In this document: positions 10,176 through 18,300 of the stretch, piece after piece | How the letters are laid out: the number at the start of each line of letters is the position of its first letter | Position numbering within the stretch: the stretch's first letter is position 1 | Assembly (NCBI RefSeq): GCF_046156175.1 | Contig: NZ_JAYLVL010000002.1 | Location: 186,001 to 250,000 of the forward strand | Direction of reading: 5' to 3' | Source of the DNA: Lacisediminihabitans sp046156175 | GTDB taxonomy: Bacteria > Actinomycetota > Actinomycetes > Actinomycetales > Microbacteriaceae | Length of the DNA: 64,000 nt | The notes under the pieces: generated by a model | Told to the model about the DNA's origin: nothing | Database searches by the model: none | The model's input: the letters and a program-made list of their open reading frames with translations, nothing else | Position numbers and translations under genes: made by a program

Positions 10176-10472
10176 TCAGCCGCCGATGCCCTTGGCGAGC
10201 TCGGAGTCCACGTTCTCGAGGGCCGAGGCCGCCTTGGTGAGGAACTGGGACATGCCGTCGAGGCCGCTCACGGCATCCGTGGTGCCCTTGGTGAACTGCT
10301 CGTAGGAGCTGTGGAAGGCACCCGAGGCAGCATCCGTGACGAAGCCACCCTGCACCAGGTTGTTGACCAAGGACTGCAGCTCGTGGAGCTTCGAGGTGAT
10401 GTCGTCCTTGCCCGTGGTCAGACGGTTCGCCGCATCGGTCATCTCGCCATACGTGACATTCATGTTCGCCAT
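10176..10472 (-). CDS. WXG100-family (EsxA-like) T7SS small substrate
   Basis: This 98-residue helical-hairpin protein starts MANMNVTYGEMTDAANRL and has its turn at GGFVTDAASGAFHSSYEQF, where SGAF replaces the canonical WXG; this variant is seen in other actinobacterial WXG100 proteins. Such proteins dimerise and are exported by the EccC/EssC ATPase. The start at 10472 was chosen over an upstream ATG because AAGGAG lies 9 nt before it. A 20-bp motif about 84 bp upstream is shared with the second WXG100-type gene (15,197). It is the last gene of the T7SS cluster. Confidence 0.85.
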   Translation of the reverse strand: MANMNVTYGEMTDAANRLTTGKDDITSKLHELQSLVNNLVQGGFVTDAASGAFHSSYEQFTKGTTDAVSGLDGMSQFLTKAASALENVDSELAKGIGG

Positions 10473-10555
10473 GAGTTGAACTCCTTGTTCGATCGGGGGC
10501 CGACCCCCTAGGCCAACCAACTAGGTACAACCTACCGGGCGGCTTTGGGCGCCGG

Positions 10556-10575
10556 AATGGGCAGGACTCCCCATG
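10556..10575 (-). promoter_or_regulatory. Shared inverted-repeat motif upstream of WXG100 gene (copy 1)
   Basis: Minus-strand CATGGGGAGTCCTGCCCAT, with near-palindromic ends CATGGG/CCCATT, lies about 84 bp upstream of the WXG100 start. It matches the copy at 15,291-15,310 in 18 of 19 positions. It is a candidate operator or upstream promoter element. It lies within the spacer after the 289-residue membrane protein. Confidence 0.55.
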
Positions 10576-10613
10576 CCTGCAGGCCCGCTCTGGCAGCCTC
10601 AGTCGGCGGCGAT

Positions 10614-11483
10614 TCAGATCACCGACTCCGCGACGCCCTCGGCATAGCCGGAGCGAGGGGAGGCGACGGCGAGCGCGACGGCGATGATCGCGAGGGCTAC
10701 GGCAATGAGGGCGACGGTGGGCACGGCATCCGACTCCACCGGAGAGGTCGTTCCGCCGACATTCGCGAGTGCCAGGGGAAGAACCCCGGCGAGGCCGCCG
10801 GCAAGAAATCCGAACCAGGATTCGATGCGCCACTGCACGGAAGCGATACGCCAGAACCGGAGTTCTCCCGCGCCGACGGTGGACACCTTCGCTCGGGCAT
10901 AAGACATTCGCTTCACGATACTGACCACGACGATGCCCCAGAACCCGGCCGCGATGAAGCCGTAGACCATGCTGATCCGCCACAGGTCTTCGGAGGGGTC
11001 GCTGCCCTGACGAACGAACGCCACCGGCACCACGACCAGGATCGCCCACGCGGCGAGAGGCACAAGGGACCACAGTGTGAGAAGCCACAGGGGAAGCGTC
11101 CGGACCTTCAAGGTGGTCATGCCAGCAGTTCGCAACTCGATGTCCCGGAACTCCCAGCGACCGCGCCGAAACATCTCACCGAGGAACAGGGCACATCCGG
11201 CGAACATCAAGGGCCCGATCGGGAGGGAAAGTCGCGACTCTTTCGCGGACACTGTTGGGAACATCTTGTCGATATAGCCTCCGCGGAGGGAGTAGTCGAC
11301 CATCATCACGAGAATGACGATCGCAACCGCCACCAGAACCCCGCCGACGAGAAAGAACGGGAGCGGATGCGGCATCCTCCGAGCCGTGGCCTCCCTGCCT
11401 CGGATGACCGCCTCGGTGCGGGCACGCCGTGCAGCCCGCTGCGCGGCCGACTGCTTCGCGCGTGAGCTGTTGCGACTACCCAT
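10614..11483 (-). CDS. Polytopic membrane protein of the T7SS locus, function unknown
   Basis: I do not recognise this family. The 289-residue protein has a basic N-terminus (MGSRNSSRAKQSAAQRAARR) followed by about six hydrophobic segments, for example PFFLVGGVLVAVAIVILVMM and PTVALIAVALAIIAVALAVA near the C-terminus. The start at 11483 has a GGAGAT ribosome-binding site. Longer forms of the frame would run into the upstream 192-residue membrane gene and carry non-protein-like sequence. It lies between the second membrane gene and the WXG100 gene, so it may be an accessory membrane part of the secretion locus. That role is inferred from position only. Confidence 0.65.
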   Translation of the reverse strand: MGSRNSSRAKQSAAQRAARRARTEAVIRGREATARRMPHPLPFFLVGGVLVAVAIVILVMMVDYSLRGGYIDKMFPTVSAKESRLSLPIGPLMFAGCALFLGEMFRRGRWEFRDIELRTAGMTTLKVRTLPLWLLTLWSLVPLAAWAILVVVPVAFVRQGSDPSEDLWRISMVYGFIAAGFWGIVVVSIVKRMSYARAKVSTVGAGELRFWRIASVQWRIESWFGFLAGGLAGVLPLALANVGGTTSPVESDAVPTVALIAVALAIIAVALAVASPRSGYAEGVAESVI

Positions 11484-11632
11484 GAAGGTCGATCTCCAAT
11501 CATCTGAAGTGAGGGATACGTCTGAGGAAAATGGTGGAGGCGTTCGCCTGCTTGTACAGCTCGCGATCCCGTTACGGCCGCGTTTCCGAGGAAGAGAGCG
11601 AATTGCTGACGACTCAAAAAGGATAGATCTGC

Positions 11633-12211
11633 CTACGCGAGCGCGCGGGAACGGATTCGGCGGATGCCCAACCAGACGATGGGGGCGAGCGTACCGAGGG
11701 CAAAAACTATTGCGGGTGGTGTGAGCATCGTGCGGACCCCATCGAAGTTCGGACTGCCGGGCAGCACACCGGTCATGAACTGTAGCGGCACGACGGCCAG
11801 GAAACACACGAGGGATGCGGCGGAGAGGATCAGCAACGCACCGGTTGAAATCGCTCGTGGGCGCCGCCGGGAGATGTCCGCGATTGCTATCAACAGCCAA
11901 CCCACCAGAAACATCACGATCGACGGACCGGCGATCCCTGCGACCTCCGAGGCTGTCGTTGTGCCGAACTCATTGGACGAGGTGTGCATCGCATACGACA
12001 TCCCGATGAACTCAATCGGATCCGTAACGGCCGTGATCGTCAGCTGGGCGTAAATCACAATGGCCCCCAGCACGAGGAGAACCCCCGCAGCCAAAGCGAG
12101 TCGGAACTTCGGTGGCTTCAGGTTTGTGAGACCCCATTTGCGCGCTCGGATTTCGGCAACCTTCGCGTCCGCAGCCTTCCGTGCAGAAGATGAATCCCCG
12201 TTTTTTGCCAC
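11633..12211 (-). CDS. Four-TM membrane protein of the T7SS locus, function unknown
   Basis: This is a 192-residue protein with a basic cytoplasmic N-terminus (MAKNGDSSSARKAADAKVAE) and four predicted membrane segments, for example LALAAGVLLVLGAIVIYAQL and PSIVMFLVGWLLIAIADI, ending in a short basic tail. No family was recognised. It is separated from the preceding gene by 121 bp and from the next membrane gene by 149 bp. Both membrane genes are co-oriented with the secretion genes. The basic N-terminal tail resembles that of the following 289-residue protein, which may point to a shared topology. Confidence 0.6.
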   Translation of the reverse strand: MAKNGDSSSARKAADAKVAEIRARKWGLTNLKPPKFRLALAAGVLLVLGAIVIYAQLTITAVTDPIEFIGMSYAMHTSSNEFGTTTASEVAGIAGPSIVMFLVGWLLIAIADISRRRPRAISTGALLILSAASLVCFLAVVPLQFMTGVLPGSPNFDGVRTMLTPPAIVFALGTLAPIVWLGIRRIRSRALA

Positions 12212-12332
12212 GATTCAGGCTACCAAGTCAACGGTGCCGTCACGCCCCGGCCCGGTCTACTGCTACATACCCTGGCGGACTGTACCTTCCCCGAATCCCT
12301 CGGCCGCTCGCTTCTCCGAGTCACCAGATTCA

Positions 12333-12926
12333 TCAGTCGCTTGTCGGAAACCAGCGAATCGAATCGACGATGGCATCGAAGAGTGCCGCGATGATCTCCG
12401 GGTCGCAGTCGATAGGCACATCCGCGACTAGGTGCAGCGCCCTTTCGCCGCCGGGTGCGCTGAGGAAGTACTCGAGCTTGATGTCGGGTATCGCCGCGGT
12501 TCCTGGTCTGATCGTGGTTCTCACGAAGGTTCGGGTCGCCAGCCCCGACTCAAACTCAAGCAACTCACCGTGGGGCAGAAGTACCTTCAAGGCGGAGGCG
12601 ATGGTTGGCTGCGTTTCTCCGACCACAACGGGCCATTCGCGGTAGTCGGCCATGAGTGACGCGGGGAACGGAACTCCAGGAAGGAGTTCGAGTGAAAGTG
12701 CGAGCATGACCGCATTCGACTCGCGTGCATCCCGAGCGACCTCCTCTAGCCGCTGCTTCGCGTCCCGTCGAAGTGTGGCCAGTCGATCATTGCGACCGAC
12801 TTGACGCTTCACCAGGCTCGAGACAGCCGCCTCCGACGACGCAGCATCGTCCAGGGGGATATTGGCCCAGGTGCCGGGCAGAACCAAGGAGAGTCGAGCA
12901 GGCTCGACTTGGACAGAGCGGGTCAC
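12333..12926 (-). CDS. Unknown cytoplasmic protein of the T7SS module (paralogue-like 1)
   Basis: The function was not recognised. The 197-residue soluble protein has an N-terminal strand segment LSLVLPGTWANIPLDD, a charged helix about residues 45-70, and a C-terminal segment ALHLVADVPIDCDPEIIAAL leading to FDAIVDSIRW. It overlaps the upstream 213-residue gene by 4 bp (ATGA), as that gene does with the large substrate, so the genes are translationally coupled. The strand-helix layout and the closing helix resemble its neighbour and loosely recall LpqN-like or chaperone folds. A substrate chaperone or immunity role is possible but unproven. Confidence 0.6.
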   Translation of the reverse strand: MTRSVQVEPARLSLVLPGTWANIPLDDAASSEAAVSSLVKRQVGRNDRLATLRRDAKQRLEEVARDARESNAVMLALSLELLPGVPFPASLMADYREWPVVVGETQPTIASALKVLLPHGELLEFESGLATRTFVRTTIRPGTAAIPDIKLEYFLSAPGGERALHLVADVPIDCDPEIIAALFDAIVDSIRWFPTSD

Positions 12927-13564
12927 GAGGCCGACTCTTCCAGTGTGACCCTGAGGGTCTCGACGATGGCTTGGGTGTCCTTCGGCATGTCATCGAAGGC
13001 AGCCAGATCTGAGACGGTGAAAATGAAGCGCACCATGTCGCTGGATTTCGGCGGAAACACCCCGAAGATAGTCCGCTGTTCGAGGCGCCCCTCCTCGTCG
13101 CCGAGTTCGCGCAGATCGAAGCGATGGAAGAGGCCGACGACCTCGCCGATCATCGCCTCTGTCCTCCACGTCTCGGCCACTCGCGTACGAGTGCCGCGCG
13201 CGGGACTGGCCGTGCCATCCTTCAGCATCACCTCGAATGTGTCTGGCGAATCGTCATCATCGAGTGGAAACTGCTGCACTTGCATCAGGCATCCGATTGT
13301 GATCTCGAGTTCTGGCCGCAATGAAACCAGAGCGGTGAGCCACGAGTTGTCTTCGGAGAGGAGGCGCCGCCGTAGCTCAGCCAACTGGTCGACGATGTCT
13401 CCGATGGCGCCGGGACTTTCCGCACCGCTCACGACGTCGTCGATCACACTCCGCGCCCAGGTCACGCTGTCGATCTCCTGGTCACCGTGGAGGGGAACGG
13501 GATAGAAAGCCGGGGGAACATCGAAATCGAAGGCGACAATTTCGGAAGGCCTGGCGACACTCAT
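12923..13564 (-). CDS. Unknown cytoplasmic protein of the T7SS module (paralogue-like 2)
   Basis: This 213-residue acidic protein has no recognised family. It begins MSVARPSEIVAFDFDVPPAF, has a helical stretch ending LRRRLLSEDNSWLTALVSL, and closes with DMVRFIFTVSDLAAFDD and an amphipathic helix AIVETLRVTLEESAS. The order of elements parallels the next gene (12,333-12,926), suggesting distant paralogy. It overlaps the large T7SS substrate gene by 4 bp upstream and its neighbour by 4 bp downstream. Tight coupling to a secreted protein suggests a dedicated chaperone or immunity factor. Confidence 0.6.
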   Translation of the reverse strand: MSVARPSEIVAFDFDVPPAFYPVPLHGDQEIDSVTWARSVIDDVVSGAESPGAIGDIVDQLAELRRRLLSEDNSWLTALVSLRPELEITIGCLMQVQQFPLDDDDSPDTFEVMLKDGTASPARGTRTRVAETWRTEAMIGEVVGLFHRFDLRELGDEEGRLEQRTIFGVFPPKSSDMVRFIFTVSDLAAFDDMPKDTQAIVETLRVTLEESAS

Positions 13565-14889
13565 ATTCCGAGAGTACTTCGGATCGTTCTTTCTTGAGCT
13601 TGAACAGCGGGCCGGAAGACCTGCTCTGGCTTGAGGTTGATGTGATTGTCGCCTCCGCCAAATAGATCGTTTCCGGCATTGAAGAGCTTCTCGCCCGTCG
13701 TCAACACCTTCCGACCGTCCATGACGAACATGGCTACCTTTGCCCCAGAAAGCGGGGCAGTGCCGAGGACGGCGAGACCGTTGTCGGCCGAACTGAGACT
13801 GAGCGGGTTCTTGAGGAATTTCGCGAAGTTCGTTGCCGCGCCGTCAGTGAATTTCTCGAAGAGATTTCCTCCCTTGCCCAGTTTCAGGTCGAAGGGATTC
13901 TTGATGTCCTTCATCATTGTCTTGAATCCGGGTCCCTCGGAGAACAGGTTCTTCAGCTTGCCCGATCGAAGTGCGGCCTTCGATTCGCCGAATACGGTCT
14001 TGAACGCTTTGCTGTTGAGAAAGTCCTCACCCTTCGTCATAACCTTCGCGGCGGCCTGGAACTTCACGAGCTTTCCCAGGTAGGCGACGAACTTGCCTCC
14101 GAATGCAGCGAGAACGACACCCACTGCGGCGAAGATTACGTCGGTGAAGCTACCGCCTTTGGCGAACGCGACTATCGACTCGACGAGGGTGATGAGCGCG
14201 CCGAGGATGGCGAGACCTACGAGTATCGCGCCGAGAATCGGCACCCAACTGAGGAAGATGGAGAGGAATCCGGCGATCTCACAGATCTTTTTGATGATGT
14301 CGCCCCAGTCGTCCCAGAAGCTGTCCTCGAGCCCGTTATTGCCCTTGCCATCCACGACGTCGACGATCGCCTTTACGGCAGTTGCTGCGGCATCGTTTTT
14401 CATCGCGAGGGCGGCGTGCCACTCGTCATGTGCTGCCTTGAGCTCGCCGTTGGCGGTGATTGCGGCGTCGGATGCCTTGTCCGCGGCAGTCTGGGCTGTG
14501 GACTTATCCGCATCAGCCGCGGACTCAGTGTCGTGGCGTGCGACCGTCGAGGCCCGATTGGCGTGGTCTGACTCGGTCTGCTTCTGGTGGATGTGGGTGA
14601 TCGCGGTATCGGCCGCATCCTGCGCCGATCGAAGCGAAGTCGAATACGTCAGCAACGCCTTGGCCGTGACGGCATATCGATCGCGCGCCTTTTCAATATC
14701 GTTCGCTACGTCCTCGGCTTTGTCCTGCAGGGCGGTTGTCGCCTTGCTCTTCATCTGGCCCAGGTCGTTTATCTTCCTGAGGGTGGTCACCGACCTCGTG
14801 ATGGCGTCTGCGATGTTCGCGTAGTGACGGGCCTTGCGCTGGAGCAGGTCTGGGTCACCGGTGAGGGGATTGAATTCGCTGTCGCTCAT
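13561..14889 (-). CDS. Large putative T7SS-secreted protein with WXG-like N-terminal coiled coil
   Basis: The 442-residue protein has a long helical N-terminal region (about residues 10-185) with the start GDPDLLQRKARHYANIADAI, typical of actinobacterial T7SS-secreted proteins with an LXG/WXG-like module. A hydrophobic stretch around residues 205-280 (SIFLSWVPILGAILVGLAIL) follows. The C-terminal third is rich in Lys, Gly and Phe (NPFDLKLGKGGNLFEKF). No known toxin domain or catalytic motif was seen, so it may be a membrane-interacting effector or structural substrate. It overlaps the small helical protein gene by 4 bp upstream and the 213-residue protein by 4 bp downstream. Confidence 0.7.
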   Translation of the reverse strand: MSDSEFNPLTGDPDLLQRKARHYANIADAITRSVTTLRKINDLGQMKSKATTALQDKAEDVANDIEKARDRYAVTAKALLTYSTSLRSAQDAADTAITHIHQKQTESDHANRASTVARHDTESAADADKSTAQTAADKASDAAITANGELKAAHDEWHAALAMKNDAAATAVKAIVDVVDGKGNNGLEDSFWDDWGDIIKKICEIAGFLSIFLSWVPILGAILVGLAILGALITLVESIVAFAKGGSFTDVIFAAVGVVLAAFGGKFVAYLGKLVKFQAAAKVMTKGEDFLNSKAFKTVFGESKAALRSGKLKNLFSEGPGFKTMMKDIKNPFDLKLGKGGNLFEKFTDGAATNFAKFLKNPLSLSSADNGLAVLGTAPLSGAKVAMFVMDGRKVLTTGEKLFNAGNDLFGGGDNHINLKPEQVFRPAVQAQERTIRSTLGI

Positions 14890-15197
14890 TTCGCGCTCGG
14901 TCCGGTCGTCATGCCCGAATCCCGAAGGCCTTTGGCGAAGCCCGTGTCGACGGAGGTGAAGCCGTCTGCGATCCCTGCGATCTGAGCCTGCAACGCCTCG
15001 ATGCTCTCGGTCATCTTCTTGCGCTTGTCATTCCACTTGTGGGCGAAGTCGCGCACCGGGTCATGCAGCGCGTCGCTACCGGTTGCTTCAGCGACGTCGT
15101 CGCTGAAGTCATCAGCGTCCTTGAAATCGGAAACGACAGCGTCGAGATCATGCTTCAGTTGCTCTAACGCCGTCAGGTTGAGTATCAGGTCAGCCAT
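14886..15197 (-). CDS. Small WXG100/EsxB-type helical protein
   Basis: The 103-residue protein starts MADLILNLTALEQLKHDLDA and consists of two long helices, consistent with the WXG100-like or YukE-type fold, although no WXG is present (the turn region reads EATGSDALHDPVRDFAHKW). The start at 15197 has GAGGGG 10 nt upstream, whereas the alternative ATG at 15215 has no ribosome-binding site. It is the first gene of a 4-bp-overlapping unit with the large substrate and probably acts as its secretion partner. The shared 20-bp motif lies about 94 bp upstream. Confidence 0.7.
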   Translation of the reverse strand: MADLILNLTALEQLKHDLDAVVSDFKDADDFSDDVAEATGSDALHDPVRDFAHKWNDKRKKMTESIEALQAQIAGIADGFTSVDTGFAKGLRDSGMTTGPSAK

Positions 15198-15290
15198 TTG
15201 GATCAATCCCCTCAAAAAGCAATTCGCTCGCCCTACCCCGATGGCACCCGCGAGCTACCGACAAAACTATCGACTAGGCCCAGGTTGCGA

Positions 15291-15310
15291 CATGGGCAGC
15301 ACTCCCCATG
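15291..15310 (-). promoter_or_regulatory. Shared inverted-repeat motif upstream of WXG100-type gene (copy 2)
   Basis: Minus-strand CATGGGGAGTGCTGCCCATG has perfect 6-bp palindromic ends (CATGGG/CCCATG) around an 8-bp spacer. It lies 5 bp after the eccC stop and about 94 bp upstream of the small WXG100-type gene. It is nearly identical to 10,556-10,575. Confidence 0.6.
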
Positions 15311-15314
15311 ACCG

Positions 15315-18300
15315 TCACCCCTCCACCAACGGCAACTGCACCCGCGCGGACTTGCCCTTGGCGATGTACATTCCGCGCCCGGGAGGGAACTCGGACTTGT
15401 TGATGCGCGGCAGCTGCGTCTTGAGGATGATGTCGCCCTCGACCGTCTCCGGCTGCAACAGGAATCCCCGTCGCCCGTTCTTGAATTCTCCGAGGAGCGG
15501 CCAGGAGGATCCCCACGCCGACATCTCCGCTTCGGCGATCACCAGGTGATCGCTGCGCTTCGCGGCACGAGCAAGCTCGACGATCGCGCCATCCGCGGGG
15601 GTCTGCAGGTAGTCGCCGATCGATTCGATGAGTACCACGATGCGTCCCTCGGTGTCGGCATCGGCGATCGCGGCGGACAGGTCCTTCGCGAGAGCGGCCA
15701 CCGCCTCGACGGTCGTCGCCGAGCCGGTCCAGGGCATAGCCTGCGAGAGCGGCGAACGCGCGTTGCCGAGGTAATAGAGCCGGGCATCCGGATCGAATCG
15801 CTGCACTGACCTTGCGAGCGCATGAAGCGCGTTGCTCCTCCCGCTCGCCGGTGGCCCCGCGAGCAGGAAGGTGCCGACCGGGTCGAACCCGAGGGGCCCG
15901 AGATCGACGTCGCTGATGCCGAGCACCGGCTCGCCCGCGATCGCCGGCGGCAGCTCCGCATCCGCATACTCCTTCGGCAGAGATCCGATGCCGGGTGCCG
16001 ATGCGACTCCCGCCCGCACCATGGCCTCGGCGAGAGACTTGGTCGCGCTCGCCTGCTCCGAGACCGACGATGATCCGCCGAGGATGGCGATCTGCGTCTC
16101 GAATCCGTCGACGATCGCACGCCCAGCGGGCGACTTGGAACCGAGGATGTCACTCGGCACATCGAGCATGCCGTAGCCGTCATCCGCGAGTCGCAGCACC
16201 ACCTTGCGCTGGATGCTCGAGCCGATCGATGCCGGAACCGCGCCGGCCCGGTCGGCGGTCAGCGCGACGTGGATGCCGAGCTGGCGGCCGTCGCTGAGGA
16301 TGTCCTTGAACACGTCGTACCAGATCGATCGCCCGGCGGGGATCTCGAAGTCGTTGCGGAAGTTGGGGAAACCGTCGATCAGCAGCAGGATGCGGGGCTC
16401 CTGCGGCCGGTTCGCGAGCCGACGGTACTCCACGATGCTCGAGGCGTTGGCCGCGGCGAAACGGGGACCGCGGTCCTCGAGCTCGGCCTGCAGCATCCGG
16501 AACAAACGGATGATGCGCTCAGAGTCGTCCCCGGCGATCACCGCGCCGACGTGCGGAAGGGTCTCGAGCATGCGGAGGCTGCCGGAGCCGAAGTCGATGC
16601 CGTAGACCTTCACCGGCCCGCCGCGCGGGGTGATCGCCGCAGCCGCCGCCAGGGTGCGCAGCACGGCGCTCTTGCCGGAGCCGCCGGTACCGAAGATCGA
16701 GAGGTGCCCGTCGACATCCGGCCGGAAGTAGGTGGGAAGCTGCTGCTGGCGCTCGGCGATGTCGGAGACCCCGAGCAGCAGCTCGGAGTCGGTGCGCTGC
16801 GGCAGACGCCCGAGGTCGTAGAGACCCGCGAGTTCGTCGAGCCAGGGGCGGCGGGGTGGCGGGATCTGCGCGTCACCGTTCGCCTTGACGATGGATGCCA
16901 CGAGCTTCTGCTGGTCGGTGGGGCCGAGATCCCGCGCCTCGTCGACCGTGCTCGCGGTGAGGTCCTCCCAGCGGTTCTCGCCGCCGAAGCGAAGCTCGGC
17001 CACCTCGATATCCGCGTTCTCGGGTTCACGGCTCGTCCATCCGCCGGCATAGCCGGACTGGAACAGCGCGAGGCGGCCCGGGCCGGTCTTCGCGACACCG
17101 CGGCCGGGGATGGCCGGGTCGAAATGCGCGGCGTCCTTGATGCCCACCACGTCCTGGCTGTCGGACTCGTCGGCCATACGAAGAGCGATGCGCAGGTTGG
17201 TGTTGGCTCGCAGGTTGTCTTTGATGACACCGGCCGGGCGCTGGGTCGCCATGATCAGGTGAATGCCGAGCGAGCGACCGCGCTGGGCGATGTCGACGAC
17301 GCCGTCCACGAACTCCGGCACGTCTCCAACCAGGGCCGCGAACTCGTCGATGACGAGCACGAGGGCGGGCGGGCTGTCCGGGTCGCCGCGCTTCTCCAGC
17401 TCGAGCAGGTCCTTGGCCTTCTTCCGGTTGAGCAGGTGCTCGCGGTAGTGCAGTTCGGCGCGGAGCGAGGTGAGCGCGCGGCGCACGAGGTGCGGGCTGA
17501 GGTCGGTGACGAGGCCGACGGTGTGCGGCAGCGAGACACAGTCGGCGAAGGCCGATCCGCCCTTGTAGTCCACGAACAGGAAGGTCACGCGGTCGGGGCT
17601 GTATTCGGCGGCCATGCCGAGCACCCAGGCCTGGAGAAACTCGCTCTTGCCTGCTCCGGTCGTGCCGCCGACGAGCGCGTGCGGTCCCTGGGTGCGCAGG
17701 TCGAGGTGCAGCGGATCCACCCCGGCGGATCCGATGATCGCGCGGAGCTTGCCGGCCCGGCGGGGCTTCGGAACAGCGCCGGGGGTGCGGTCGTGCATCG
17801 ACGCGTTCTGGCGCCATCGGTCAATGACAGCGTCGCTCGTCTCGATCAGCTCGTGACCGAGGAGAGTGATCATCGAGACCGAGCGCGGGATGTCGCTGGA
17901 GTCGGCCACCACCGCGCCCGCGTCGATCACGGGGGCGAGTTGCTTCGCGAAGTCGAGGGCCCGCGCGGAATCGACCTGCTCGGTCTCGACCTCGGTTATG
18001 GTCTCGCCGAGACGCACGAGCCCGACCGTGCCGAGCGCGGACTGCGGCTCGAGGTGCAGGTAGGTGCGGCAGACCGCGGGAAGGGCCGGCACGCTGGGCG
18101 CAACCCAGATCGGGTAGACGCCGGCATCGGCCGCCTGCTCAGCGAGCTGCACGAGACGTGCGCGGTCGACCGCCACGTCATCGGAGATGAGCAGCACGAT
18201 CGCGGGCACCGGTGATGGGGTACCGACTGTGGTGTTGGCGGAGCCGACCTCCGCACCGCGCTCGAGCGCAGCGCCCTCCTGCTCCATGGCACCGCGACGC

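Noticed and set aside
10614..11900. 428-residue version of the T7SS-locus membrane protein
   Set aside because: The extra 139 residues overlap the upstream 192-residue membrane gene and have no protein-like pattern; ATG at 11483 has a good ribosome-binding site.
13561..14889. Polymorphic toxin with a C-terminal nuclease or ADP-ribosyltransferase domain
   Set aside because: The N-terminal half fits a T7SS substrate, but the C-terminus shows no catalytic motif of any toxin family that I know.
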